Source: Breoghania sp037026715
GTDB taxonomy: Bacteria; Pseudomonadota; Alphaproteobacteria; Rhizobiales; Stappiaceae
Assembly (NCBI RefSeq): GCF_037026715.1
Contig: NZ_JBANCG010000009.1
Location: 1 to 64,000 of the forward strand
Length of the DNA stretch: 64,000 nucleotides
Direction: 5' to 3'
The notes beneath the pieces are model-generated. The model was not told the DNA's origin, made no database searches, and saw nothing but the letters and a program-made list of their open reading frames with translations. The position numbers and the translations under genes are program-made. Shown in pieces: positions 41,107 through 49,618 of this stretch (the first letter of the stretch is position 1; each line of letters opens with the position of its first letter).

Positions 41107-42965
41107 TGCATGCTCTCCTCTTCGCGCACGATCCCGAGCCGCTCTCCGAGCTTGCGCAGCGATCCGACGATGCCGTCGGGGGCGATGATGACGACCGCGA
41201 TGATGACAAGGCCGAGGACCAGGCGCCAGTATTCCAGCCGGGTCAGCCAGTCCTTGGCGCCCTCCATGAAGGCGGCGCCGACGACGCCGCCCGACAGCGT
41301 CTTCACGCCGCCGAGGAAGACGACGATCAGCGCATCGAAGCTGGTCGAGATGCTGAGTTCATCGGGAAATATCGAGCCCTTGGAGAAGACGAACAGCCCG
41401 CCGGCGAGGCCTGCGAAGGCACCGGCGAGGGTGAAGGCCATCCACTGGATCTGCTTGACGTTTATGCCTGTCGCTTCCGCCTGGCGGGCGCTGTCGCGGG
41501 TTGCCCGCAGCGCGTAGCCGAAGGGCGAATGCATGATATGGCGCAGCACGAGGATGCCGCCGATGCCCATGGCGAGGGTGAAATAGTAGTAGGCGGTTGT
41601 GCCCGACAGCCATTTCGAGGGCCAGATGCTGACCAGCCCGTCGTCGCCTCCAGTTACTTCTCCCCACTGGAAGACAAGCGACCAGACAAGTTGGCTGAAG
41701 GCGAGCGTCAGCATGGCGAAGTAGACGCCGGAAAGCCGGATGCAGAACCAGCCGATGCCGATGGCGAGAATGCCGGCGCCCAGCGGAGCGAGCGCAAAGG
41801 CCAGTTCCATCGGTGTGTTGAAATAGGTGACGAGGAGGGCGGAAACATAGGCGCCGCCGCCGAAGAAGACCGCATGTCCGAAGCTGACGAGGCCGCCGGT
41901 CGACAGGATGAACTGCAGGGAGGTGGCGAACAGGCAGAAGATCAGGATGTCGGTGATCAACACCTGCGCGAAGGTCGAGCCGAGAATGGGCACCAGCGCC
42001 AGGATCGCGACGACCGCGAGAACGAAGCTTCGGCCGATCCATCCGGCCGGTCTGATGGGGCGCTGCGGCTCGCCGACCTGGCCGTGCTCGCCGGCCTTCT
42101 CCTCGCGCCCCAGCAGGCCCCAGGGCCGGATCATCAGCACGACCGCCATGACGATGTACATCAGCACCAGCGTGCTCTGGGGCACGTAGGCGACGCCGAA
42201 AACGTTAAGGACGGAGATCAGCACGGCCGCGATGAAGGCGCCGGGAATGGAGCCCATGCCGCCGATCACGACCACCACGAAGACCTCCGCGATGATGGAG
42301 AAGTCCATCAGGAGGTCTGCGCCGCCCTTGGGTAACTGGATCGCGCCGCCGAGGCCGGCGAGCGCGGAACCCAGGAAAAAGACGCCGGTGAAGAGCCAGG
42401 ACTGGTTGACGCCCAGCGCGCCGACCATCTCGCGGTCTTGCGTCGCCGCGCGCACGAGGATGCCGACGCGCGTCTTGGTGATGAGCCACCACAGGCCCAG
42501 CAGGATGAAGGGTGTGATCCCGATCAGGGCCAGATCGTATTGCGGCACGGGTTCGCCGAGGATGCGCACGACCGACTTGAGGCCCGGAGCACGGGGCCCG
42601 AGCATGTCTTCTCCGCCCCAGACCATCAGCGTTAGATCCTGGATCACCAGAATGACGCCGAAGGTGGCGACGAGTTGGAAGAGTTCCGGCGCTCGATAGA
42701 CGGGCCTCAGCACACAGATCTCGATGACGACGCCGATCAATCCGACGGCGACGCCGGCCAGAACGATGGAAGCCCAGAAGCCGACGACGCCCGGCAGCAC
42801 GCCCATCAGCGTAATGCCAACATAGGCGCCCAGCATGTAGAGCGAGCCATGGGCGAAGTTCACGATGCGTGTCACGCCGAAAATCAGGGAGAGACCGGAG
42901 GCCACCAGGAAAAGCGCCGCCGCGTTTGCAAGCCCGGTCAGGAGCTGCGCAACAAAAAGGCCCAT
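41103..42965 (-). CDS. Fused LivH-LivM ABC permease
   Basis: One 620-residue polypeptide contains both permeases that are usually separate. Residues 1 to about 295 are LivH-like (LSLIFGVTRIVNFAHGSLYMLGAY; GGMGSIPGAFIAAVLISVLNVFG). A short cytoplasmic linker with GREEKAGEHGQVGEPQRP follows, then a LivM-like half from about 320 (LSTGGLVSFGHAVFFGGGAYV; ATGINVKQIQWMAFTLAGAFAGLAGGL; VVFLGGVKTLSGGVVGAAF). The reading frame is uninterrupted across the junction. The fusion fixes 1:1 stoichiometry. Confidence 0.95.
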   Translation of the reverse strand: MGLFVAQLLTGLANAAALFLVASGLSLIFGVTRIVNFAHGSLYMLGAYVGITLMGVLPGVVGFWASIVLAGVAVGLIGVVIEICVLRPVYRAPELFQLVATFGVILVIQDLTLMVWGGEDMLGPRAPGLKSVVRILGEPVPQYDLALIGITPFILLGLWWLITKTRVGILVRAATQDREMVGALGVNQSWLFTGVFFLGSALAGLGGAIQLPKGGADLLMDFSIIAEVFVVVVIGGMGSIPGAFIAAVLISVLNVFGVAYVPQSTLVLMYIVMAVVLMIRPWGLLGREEKAGEHGQVGEPQRPIRPAGWIGRSFVLAVVAILALVPILGSTFAQVLITDILIFCLFATSLQFILSTGGLVSFGHAVFFGGGAYVSALLVTYFNTPMELAFALAPLGAGILAIGIGWFCIRLSGVYFAMLTLAFSQLVWSLVFQWGEVTGGDDGLVSIWPSKWLSGTTAYYYFTLAMGIGGILVLRHIMHSPFGYALRATRDSARQAEATGINVKQIQWMAFTLAGAFAGLAGGLFVFSKGSIFPDELSISTSFDALIVVFLGGVKTLSGGVVGAAFMEGAKDWLTRLEYWRLVLGLVIIAVVIIAPDGIVGSLRKLGERLGIVREEESMQ

Positions 42966-42997
42966 AGCATTCGTTCTATTTTCGCGGGAAGGGAGCC

Positions 42998-43019
42998 GTC
43001 CGCCGCAAAGGCGGCGGAC
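42998..43019. terminator. Hairpin between binding-protein gene and fused permease gene
   Basis: GTCCGCCGC (42998-43006) and GCGGCGGAC (43011-43019) form a 9-bp stem with loop AAAG. It lies in the 79-bp gap after the binding-protein stop. No T-tract follows on the minus strand; it more likely protects the binding-protein mRNA or partly attenuates read-through. Confidence 0.6.
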
Positions 43020-43044
43020 GTGTCGACGGGCGAAGAGCGGCCGC

Positions 43045-44247
43045 TCAGTCTGCGGGCCGCATTTCCCTGATCTCGTCGTCGCTCGGCATGTAGGGCGCCG
43101 GATCCTTGTAAGACCAGTCGACCATCACGCCCTTTCCGTCCTTCACGGCCGTGGTGCCGACATAGGCGCCCATGGTCGACTGGTGGTCGAGCGAACGGTA
43201 GGTGATCTCGCCCATCGGCGTTGCGACCTTCAAGTCCTTGAAGGCTTCAAGCATGGCGTCTGTGTCCGTGGAGCCGGCCTTGGTGATAAGCGCGGCGATG
43301 CTCTTTGCCGTCATGTAGCCGACCAGGCTGCCGATCTTCGGGGTTTCACCCGGATAGGCGGCCTCGTAGTCGTCCACGAACTGCTTGGCCGGGCCGTCGG
43401 TGAAGGCATACCAGGGATAGCCGGTGACGTACCAGCCTTCGGGCGCCTCTGCGCCGAGCGGCTCCAGATATTCCGGCTCGCCTGTCAGCAGACCGTAAAC
43501 CTTGCGGCCCTCGAAAAGACCGCGCGTGGTGCCCTCACGCACGAACTTCTGCAGGTCGGTTCCGAACGTCACGTTATAGATCGCGTCCGGCTTGGCGGCC
43601 TCGATCGCCTGGACTTCTGCACCAGCGTCGATCTTGAAGAGCGCCGGCCACTGTTCGGTCACGAACTTCACGTCCGGCTTCAGCGCTTTCAGGTTCTTCT
43701 TGAAGGCTTCGACCGCGGCCTTGCCGTAAGCGTAATTGGGGGCGATCGTCGCATACGTTACGGCATCAGTCTTTGCGGCTTCCTCGGCCAGCATCGCAGC
43801 CTGGACATAGGTGGAGGCGCGCAGACGGAACGTGTACTTGTTGCCGGAGCCCCACACGAGGTCATCGGCGAGCGGTTCGGCGGCCAGGTAGATGTAGCCC
43901 TTCTGGCCGGCAAAGGAGGAGATGGCGAGGCCGACGTTCGACAGGATCGAACCGGTCAGCATGACCGCACCGTCGCGCGTCATGAGTTCCTCTGCGATCT
44001 TGACCGCATCTCCCGGCTTGCCGTCATCGTCGCGGTGGATGAATTCCAGCGGCCGGCCGAGGACGCCGCCGGCGTCGTTGATCTGCTTGGCGGCCAGTTC
44101 GATACCCTGCCGATACGGCTCCGCGAAGGCCGCAAGCCGCTTGAAGTGGTTGATGTCGCCGATCTTGATGCTGTCGGCGGCCATGGCCGCGCTTCCCGCA
44201 ACAAGAGCCGTGGCCAATGCGGCCACCGTGGTGATGAGCTTCTTCAT
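43045..44247 (-). CDS. Periplasmic ligand-binding protein (Leu/Ile/Val/amide class)
   Basis: The 400-residue protein has a Sec signal peptide (KLITTVAALATALVAGSAAMA) and a type-I periplasmic-binding fold of the Peripla_BP_6 class: IKIGDINHFKRLAAFAEPYRQGIELAAKQINDAGGVLGRPLE at the start, VMLTGSILSNVG, and Y-rich binding region NYAYGKAAVEAFKKNL. The neighbourhood of a Rieske oxygenase and an N-heterocycle reductase suggests an aromatic or heterocyclic carboxylate ligand instead of leucine (inference). Confidence 0.93.
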   Translation of the reverse strand: MKKLITTVAALATALVAGSAAMAADSIKIGDINHFKRLAAFAEPYRQGIELAAKQINDAGGVLGRPLEFIHRDDDGKPGDAVKIAEELMTRDGAVMLTGSILSNVGLAISSFAGQKGYIYLAAEPLADDLVWGSGNKYTFRLRASTYVQAAMLAEEAAKTDAVTYATIAPNYAYGKAAVEAFKKNLKALKPDVKFVTEQWPALFKIDAGAEVQAIEAAKPDAIYNVTFGTDLQKFVREGTTRGLFEGRKVYGLLTGEPEYLEPLGAEAPEGWYVTGYPWYAFTDGPAKQFVDDYEAAYPGETPKIGSLVGYMTAKSIAALITKAGSTDTDAMLEAFKDLKVATPMGEITYRSLDHQSTMGAYVGTTAVKDGKGVMVDWSYKDPAPYMPSDDEIREMRPAD

Positions 44248-44352
44248 TAGTCCCTCTTTCTGGTTGTCGCGTGCGCGGTCTTTGCGACCGTTCTTCAGAT
44301 CTGAAAGGGTGCCGGTTCTATCCGGTCTGGTTCTGTCAGGCGTTGTTATCGG

Positions 44353-45420
44353 TCAGTCGTGATAGACGTAGGCGGGCGTCGGTGAGGCCGCGAGATCCTG
44401 GGTCCGTTCCCGTTCGACCAGTTCGCGGATGCGTTTGCGGTAGACCATCGGTCCCTTGTCGATGGCGATGCGGATCGGACGACGTCTTTGTGGGCGCTCC
44501 TCTTCCTGCTGGATCGCCTCCAGAACCTCCTTGTCTTCCTGAAACGCGCCGCGCAGCAGCTCGTCCATCGTCTCCGCTGCCGTCTCGTCATCAAGCGCGG
44601 TGTTGCGGATGTGCATCCAGCGATCGATCGTGTGATTGGCGGTGACCGGTGTCATGAAGTGAAGGGCGAAGATGCGGATGCCCTTGTCGCGTTCGTCCTC
44701 GGAGATGGCCTTGCTTGCGGGCGCGCTGCCGAAATCGATGACCGCTGTTGAGGGCGTGTAGAGATAGTAATAATGCCAGCGGTCGACGTTCTCCGTAAAG
44801 CCGCCGAATTTCCGGAAGAAACCGACAGGTTCGCCATCGCGGATCCAGCGCCAGGCGACGATGGCCCTGCCTTCTGTGGAGACGTGGACCGGCACATTCT
44901 CCGAGGACGAATTGCCAAGCGTCGTGGGGTGGACGAAGCTGACATGGGCCGGGTCCACGAGATTTTCCGCAACGTTGAGGTAATTGGCCTTCAGGTGCAG
45001 CGCGTCGCCCTGGTGGACGGCCCAGTCCGGATCGTCGAATTGGGGCATGTCGAAGATCTCGGCCGGGTCCGCCTTCTCCTTGTCACCCATCCAGATCCAG
45101 ACGATGTCGTGACGCTCATGGACGGGGTAAGTCTCGACATAGGCCGAGGCTGGCAGGTTGGACTGGCCGGGAATGCGCACGCACCTTCCCTCGCAGTCGA
45201 AGGTCATGCCGTGGTAGCCGCACTGGATGTCGTCGCCGATGCGCTTGCCCTTTGAGAGCGGCAAGAGCCTGTGCGGACAGCGGTCCTCCAGCGCCGCGAC
45301 GGTGCCGTCGGCCTTGCGGTACATGACGATGTTCTCGTCGAGGATCGTGAAGCGGCGTAGCTCCTGGTCGAATTCGCGGGCCCAGCCTGCGACGTACCAG
45401 GCGTTGCGGATGAATTCCAT
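44353..45420 (-). CDS. Rieske non-haem iron oxygenase, alpha subunit
   Basis: The 355-residue protein starts with a Rieske 2Fe-2S domain (CPHRLLPLS ... CGYHGMTFDCEGRC, two Cys and two His) and ends with a catalytic domain whose iron site is NLVDPAHVSFVHP (His, His) plus a distant acid. It is closest in pattern to vanillate O-demethylase and related mononuclear aromatic-ring or O-demethylating oxygenases. No dedicated reductase is adjacent; the ferredoxin-NADP reductase of the same unit (48582-49421) may supply electrons. AGGAGG precedes the ATG. Confidence 0.93.
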   Translation of the reverse strand: MEFIRNAWYVAGWAREFDQELRRFTILDENIVMYRKADGTVAALEDRCPHRLLPLSKGKRIGDDIQCGYHGMTFDCEGRCVRIPGQSNLPASAYVETYPVHERHDIVWIWMGDKEKADPAEIFDMPQFDDPDWAVHQGDALHLKANYLNVAENLVDPAHVSFVHPTTLGNSSSENVPVHVSTEGRAIVAWRWIRDGEPVGFFRKFGGFTENVDRWHYYYLYTPSTAVIDFGSAPASKAISEDERDKGIRIFALHFMTPVTANHTIDRWMHIRNTALDDETAAETMDELLRGAFQEDKEVLEAIQQEEERPQRRRPIRIAIDKGPMVYRKRIRELVERERTQDLAASPTPAYVYHD

Positions 45421-45452
45421 GCCGAGTTCTCCCTCCTCTGGCTGGCCGTTCG

Positions 45453-46037
45453 CTATCGCAGGCCGTCCTCTCCCTTGATTTCGGATGCCTTGAGCCCGCC
45501 CATGCGTGCGTGGACGCGCGGGCCCGTCGTCATGACAAGTGCGAGCAGGATCTCGTCTGCGCGCGGGCTGTCGGGAATTCCGACCTCCATCGCGTCGAAA
45601 TGCGAACGCACGAAGGATGCGTTGGTGTGGGTGATCGGCACATCAATGCGCGCGCCCAGACCGCCGACCTTTTTGGCAGACGGCACGATGGCCTTCGATG
45701 CGGGCAGAATCTCGCGCATGGCGTAGCCGCCCGGCACATGCCACAGCGCGCCGTGCTCCAGCTCGCCCGCGGCACCGACGATGGCGCCCTTGCCGTAGCC
45801 CTCGATCGCATTGACATCGCCGCCGAGCGCGTCGACGAGATCCTTCGTCATCTGCAGGCCCAGCGGCTTCAGGTCGTCCATGAAGCCGGTGAGATCCTCG
45901 ACATATTTGCCGGCAAAGGGGTTCTTGATCACTGCCAGGATGGCGGCGCGGCGGCGCGGTACTTTTGCAAGGGGGCCGCCTTCGTGGAAGATCTCTTCGA
46001 TGATGATGGAGCGCTTGCGCACTTCGGGTTCAGGCAC
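45453..46037 (-). CDS. DUF1185 / 'amino acid synthesis' family protein
   Basis: The 194-residue protein matches the PF06684-type family by pattern: IIIEEIFHEGG, NPFAGKYVEDLTGFMDDLKPLG, EGYGKGAIVGAAGELEHGALWHVPGGYAMRE and THTNASFVRSHFDAMEVGIPDSPRADEILLALVM. Its biochemical role is not established as far as I know. The GTG at 46037 overlaps the UPF0280 stop by 8 bp. Repeated occurrence beside Hnr-like proteins suggests a part in heterocycle breakdown (inference). Confidence 0.85.
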   Translation of the reverse strand: MPEPEVRKRSIIIEEIFHEGGPLAKVPRRRAAILAVIKNPFAGKYVEDLTGFMDDLKPLGLQMTKDLVDALGGDVNAIEGYGKGAIVGAAGELEHGALWHVPGGYAMREILPASKAIVPSAKKVGGLGARIDVPITHTNASFVRSHFDAMEVGIPDSPRADEILLALVMTTGPRVHARMGGLKASEIKGEDGLR

Positions 46038-46941
46038 AGACAGGTTCCTCCCTGAAAGGGTTTTGGGGGTGCGTTATCATTGTCGTTGGCGAGACGGTAC
46101 GCCGCTCGCCGGCAAGGCCGAGATAGGCGGCCGAAAGAAGACCGCGTTCGAGATAGCTTCGCGCCGCTGTTTCGCCGTTGGCGAGCGCGGTAGCTATTTC
46201 GGACCGCGTCAGATCGCCGACGCCGGTCGTCACGAGCCGGCCTCCCAGATCGCTGTCTGGGGCGAGATCGTGGGCCGGCGTACGTTCGATGCGCGGCGAG
46301 CCGGGCAGATCGACCTGGTTGGCGATCATCGTCGCGGCAGCATCTGCCTCTGCAGCACTTCTTGCGACAACCGTCACGGCGTCGGCGATGCCTAGAGAAT
46401 GGGAGCGTCCGCGCCAGCCGCTGGTCGCGATGCCGCCTATTTCATCATTGGCGTTTAGCAGCACCACGCCGCCGGCAGCGCCCGTGACCGGATCATCGCA
46501 GATTCCGATACGGAAGATGCCCTCGCAGAGGTGGAGCGCGATGTCGCCGCCGTTGTTCACGTAGGCGCGCGCAAGCGTTCGCCCCTCGACGAGGCGCGCC
46601 AGGATGTGATCGGCGACGCTTCCTGCAACCGCTGCCATGGGGGTGATGAACTCCGGCCGATAGGGGGCCGTCGCCGCATGCATCAGCCGGGCCACCCTGC
46701 CTCGCGGGCACGCCGCGTTCGACGAACGCAGCAGCGGGAGCTCGCGTGCCAGCTCTTCGAGCACCATCTCGAACGCCTCATGCGCCTGGGCATAAGCGCG
46801 CGCCACCTCTTGCTCGTCACCGACCGCCTCGATCACAAGGTCTATTGGGCCTTGGCTCAGGTGCAGCCGGCGACGGCCCGACGAGTTGCGGTCGGGCAGC
46901 CATCGGGCAGTCGGGCCTTCGAATGGGACGGTTTTGCTCAT
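46030..46941 (-). CDS. UPF0280 family protein (ApbE-like fold)
   Basis: The 303-residue protein resembles UPF0280, a group related to the FAD:protein FMN transferase ApbE: TPMAAVAGSVADHILARLVEG, YVNNGGDIALHL, GIATSGWRGRSHSLGIADAVTVVARSAAEADAAATMIAN. The ATG at 46941 overlaps the upstream Hnr-like stop as ATGA. A flavin-attachment role for the operon's redox proteins is an attractive hypothesis, but the sequence alone does not prove it. Confidence 0.85.
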   Translation of the reverse strand: MSKTVPFEGPTARWLPDRNSSGRRRLHLSQGPIDLVIEAVGDEQEVARAYAQAHEAFEMVLEELARELPLLRSSNAACPRGRVARLMHAATAPYRPEFITPMAAVAGSVADHILARLVEGRTLARAYVNNGGDIALHLCEGIFRIGICDDPVTGAAGGVVLLNANDEIGGIATSGWRGRSHSLGIADAVTVVARSAAEADAAATMIANQVDLPGSPRIERTPAHDLAPDSDLGGRLVTTGVGDLTRSEIATALANGETAARSYLERGLLSAAYLGLAGERRTVSPTTMITHPQNPFREEPVCA

Positions 46942-48449
46942 GATGCGGTCCTGTTCCACGGATAGTTGCCGGGTCCGGTTGGCCAGGGGTTTTCACCGGA
47001 CCGGGTCACGCCGCGACGGCCTTTCAGGATGTGGTCGGACTGCCGCCCTGTCTTGCCGTCCAGCGCTTCCGCCAAGGGCATAACGTAGTCCATGTGCCCG
47101 CCGAGCGCCCTGTAGTCGTCGGCGCGCATGGTGAATTCGATGGGGGCGACGAGAGCGGGCGTCGGCACATAGCCGAAGGCGTTTTTCGGCAGGCGAGTGA
47201 CGTCGACCATGAAGGTGATGCCGCCGCCCGGCCAGATGAACACCGGTGCGCCGCCGGAAGACACGTAGGTCAGCGCCTTCTGCACCGAACGCGTGAGGCC
47301 GACGGGATGTTCGGTCACGCCGGAGCGCAGCGAGCCGCCCGCGCCCGCCATGAACAGCACGGAAGTAAGCGCCGGTTCGCAGTTCTCCTCGATGCGCTTC
47401 ACCGAGGGCTGAAGGCGTTCCGGCATGTCCTTCTCGATGGGGTCGAGGTTCTCGTCGAGTTCGAAATAGGCGGCGTGCTCGCCGGTGGTGGAGACCATCA
47501 GCAGGGAAAGGCCGGGCTTTGCCGTCTTGGGATCGAACGCGCCGATGATTTTCAGGGGATCGGTGAGGTTCGTGCCGCCCCAGCCGGTGCCGGGTTGGGC
47601 TACCTGGAAATAGCGGCCGGGGGTGGAGCGGCGGCCGTTGATCTTGATGCCGGTTGGCTGCCAGCCGATGACCTTGCCGGCCTGGTGCTCGGACATGACG
47701 CCGGTGATGTGATCGTCGACGACAACCACCTCGTCCACGAGCCCCATCCATTGGGCGGCGAACATGCCGACCGTGGCCGAGCCGCAGCCAACCCGCATGC
47801 GCTCCTCCAGAGCGCCGTTGATGACAGGCGGTCTGCCCGCCTGCACAGTGATCTCGGCGCCGCCGTCGATGGTCAGGTCGGCGGCCTCGCCGTTGCAAAG
47901 GCCAAGCATCGTGGAACAGGTGACGCGACCTTCCTTCTTGGAGCCGCCGGTCAGATGATGGACGCCGCCGAGCGACAGCATCTGGCTGCCATATTCGGAT
48001 GTGGTGACGTGGCCGACGATCTCGCCGTCGGCGCGCACGGGCGCGCACTCGGTGCCCAGATGCCGGTCCGTGTCGATCTTCAGCTTAACGCCGCAGTAGC
48101 TGAAAATGCCCTCCGTCACGACGGTGACCATGTCGACGCCCTCATGTTCGGAGGCGACGATGAAGGGGGCCGGCTTGTAGTCGGGATAGGTGGTGCCGGC
48201 GCCGATCGCGGTGATGAAGGTCTCGGGGCCGGGCACGATCTCGCCGTCCCACTCGCGCTCCAGGAAGGGCACGATCTCGGTCCCCGCCTCGGCGGCGTTC
48301 TCAAGGATCTTCAGCGGATCGAGGCGGACGAGCTTGCCGTCCTCGTTGGCGTAGCGGTCGCAGGCGCCGGAGCGACCGTCGGCGATGTAGCACATGACCG
48401 GGCATGCATCGCAGCGGATCTTTTCCGGTTTGCCGTTGGCTGCACTCAC
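46938..48449 (-). CDS. hnr: 6-hydroxynicotinate reductase-like iron-sulfur protein
   Basis: The 503-residue protein resembles proteins annotated as 6-hydroxynicotinate reductase, first known from Eubacterium barkeri nicotinate fermentation, where it forms 1,4,5,6-tetrahydro-6-oxonicotinate. The N-terminus has a Cys cluster (CDACPVMCYIADGRSGACDRY) suited to an Fe-S centre; other segments are GIFSYCGVKLKIDTDRHLG, TCSTMLGLCNG, and PVFIWPGGGITFMVDV. GTG at 48449 is the start, with GGAGG 8 nt upstream. A TTTGTTAGTATGCAAAC operator lies 14 bp ahead. It is coupled to UPF0280. True substrate could be another hydroxylated heterocycle. Confidence 0.88.
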   Translation of the reverse strand: MSAANGKPEKIRCDACPVMCYIADGRSGACDRYANEDGKLVRLDPLKILENAAEAGTEIVPFLEREWDGEIVPGPETFITAIGAGTTYPDYKPAPFIVASEHEGVDMVTVVTEGIFSYCGVKLKIDTDRHLGTECAPVRADGEIVGHVTTSEYGSQMLSLGGVHHLTGGSKKEGRVTCSTMLGLCNGEAADLTIDGGAEITVQAGRPPVINGALEERMRVGCGSATVGMFAAQWMGLVDEVVVVDDHITGVMSEHQAGKVIGWQPTGIKINGRRSTPGRYFQVAQPGTGWGGTNLTDPLKIIGAFDPKTAKPGLSLLMVSTTGEHAAYFELDENLDPIEKDMPERLQPSVKRIEENCEPALTSVLFMAGAGGSLRSGVTEHPVGLTRSVQKALTYVSSGGAPVFIWPGGGITFMVDVTRLPKNAFGYVPTPALVAPIEFTMRADDYRALGGHMDYVMPLAEALDGKTGRQSDHILKGRRGVTRSGENPWPTGPGNYPWNRTAS

Positions 48450-48462
48450 TCTCGGCCCTCCA

Positions 48463-48479
48463 TTTGTTAGTATGCAAAC
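48463..48479. promoter_or_regulatory. 17-bp operator copy A, upstream of hnr
   Basis: TTTGTTAGTATGCAAAC, 14 bp upstream of the hnr start. It matches copies at 49468 and 49583. The imperfect inverted arms TTTGT/RCAAA around a GTATRC core fit GntR (FadR/VanR-type) sites. Confidence 0.7.
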
Positions 48480-48581
48480 ATGTTTCAGAAAATCCCGTCA
48501 ACGGGATTTGCGCAGCGGCATCGCTGATTTGCTGGGCAGGAATGCCGCGAAACGCATCAATCGGCAGTGTTTCGCCGAAGA

Positions 48582-49421
48582 TCAGTCGACAAAAGCGCGC
48601 TCGACCACGAACTGCGCGGGCTTGTTGTTCGCCCCTTCCTCAAGGCCGTGGGAGATGCAAAGCTCCTTGGTGTCCTTCAGCATGGCCATGGAGCCGCAGA
48701 TCATCCCGCGGTCGTCCTCGGGCCCCATGCGCGGCAGGCCGAGGTCTTCGAAAAGCTTGCCCGAGGTGATGAGATCGGTGATGCGGCCCTGGCGTTCGAA
48801 GGGTTCGCGGGTAACGGTCGGATAGTGGATCAGCCGGCCCTCCACCAGTTCGCCGATCAGCGGATCCTCGCGGAGCGCGGCCACGAGATCCTGACCGTAC
48901 TTCAGTTCATCGACGAGCCGGCAACCATGGGTCAGGATGAGGGTGTCGAACTTGTCGTAGGTCTCGGGATCGCGGATGAGGCTGGCGAAGGGGGCGATGC
49001 CGGTGCCGGTGGAGAACATCCACAGCCGCTTTCCCGGCTCCAAGGCATCGTTCACCAGCGTTCCCGTTGCTTTCTTGCGCATCAGCACCGTGTCGCCCTC
49101 GCGGATCTTCTGGAGGTGTTCGGTCAGCGGGCCGTCGGGAACCTTGATGGAGAAGAACTCCAGTTCCTCGTCCCAGGACGGGCTTGCGATCGAGTAGGCG
49201 CGGAAGACCGGCTTTTCGGAATTGGGCAGGCCGATCATGACGAACTCGCCGGAGCGGAACCGGAATTCCCGGGGGCGCGTGACGCGGAAGCGGAAGAGCC
49301 GGTCGGTGTAGTGCTGCACCTCGCTCACCGTCAGCGGATAGCAGCCGGTGGGAACGGCAAAGGGGGAGGGCTTGCCCTCAAGGACGGGAGTGACGGTTTC
49401 GCTGGCGAGCGTGTCGGACAT
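48582..49421 (-). CDS. fpr: Ferredoxin-NADP+ reductase
   Basis: The 279-residue protein has an FAD domain (FRSGEFVMIGLP, RAYSIASPSWDEELEFFSIKV), an NADP domain (LWMFSTGTGIAPFASLIRDP, HGCRLVDELKYGQDL, MICGSMAML) and the conserved C-terminus VERAFVD of bacterial FPR. The ATG at 49421 with GGAG 6 nt upstream gives the family N-terminus; the longer frame crosses the operator. It is the first gene of the leftward unit and probably exchanges electrons between NADPH and a ferredoxin serving the Rieske oxygenase or the Hnr-like reductase. Confidence 0.94.
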   Translation of the reverse strand: MSDTLASETVTPVLEGKPSPFAVPTGCYPLTVSEVQHYTDRLFRFRVTRPREFRFRSGEFVMIGLPNSEKPVFRAYSIASPSWDEELEFFSIKVPDGPLTEHLQKIREGDTVLMRKKATGTLVNDALEPGKRLWMFSTGTGIAPFASLIRDPETYDKFDTLILTHGCRLVDELKYGQDLVAALREDPLIGELVEGRLIHYPTVTREPFERQGRITDLITSGKLFEDLGLPRMGPEDDRGMICGSMAMLKDTKELCISHGLEEGANNKPAQFVVERAFVD

Positions 49422-49467
49422 CGGAGGCTCCGGGGCTTGGATCGGGGAATTGCCGTTGCGGTCGATT

Positions 49468-49484
49468 ATTGTTAGTATACAAAC
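49468..49484. promoter_or_regulatory. 17-bp operator copy B, upstream of ferredoxin-NADP reductase
   Basis: ATTGTTAGTATACAAAC, 47 bp upstream of the reductase start. It differs from copies A and C at the first base and the central purine/pyrimidine positions only. Confidence 0.72.
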
Positions 49485-49553
49485 GAAAATTGCAAGACGT
49501 GCAAACAAAAAGTGCGTGCTGAAAATTTGCGCAACGATGCCTCGGGGCTGTGC

Positions 49554-49599
49554 TTGACAGTCCTCCCGGGTTGCGGCTCTACTTTGTTAGCATACAAAC
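49554..49599 (+). promoter_or_regulatory. Promoter with operator copy C ahead of the molybdenum hydroxylase genes
   Basis: A perfect -35 TTGACA (49554-49559) is followed after 18 bp by TCTACT (49578-49583, four of six -10 matches). The 17-bp operator TTTGTTAGCATACAAAC (49583-49599) begins at the -10 end and covers the expected transcription start, an ideal repressor position. The ATG is 20 bp further on, after GGGAGACA. Confidence 0.7.
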
Positions 49600-49618
49600 G
49601 AATGCGTTGAGGGAGACA

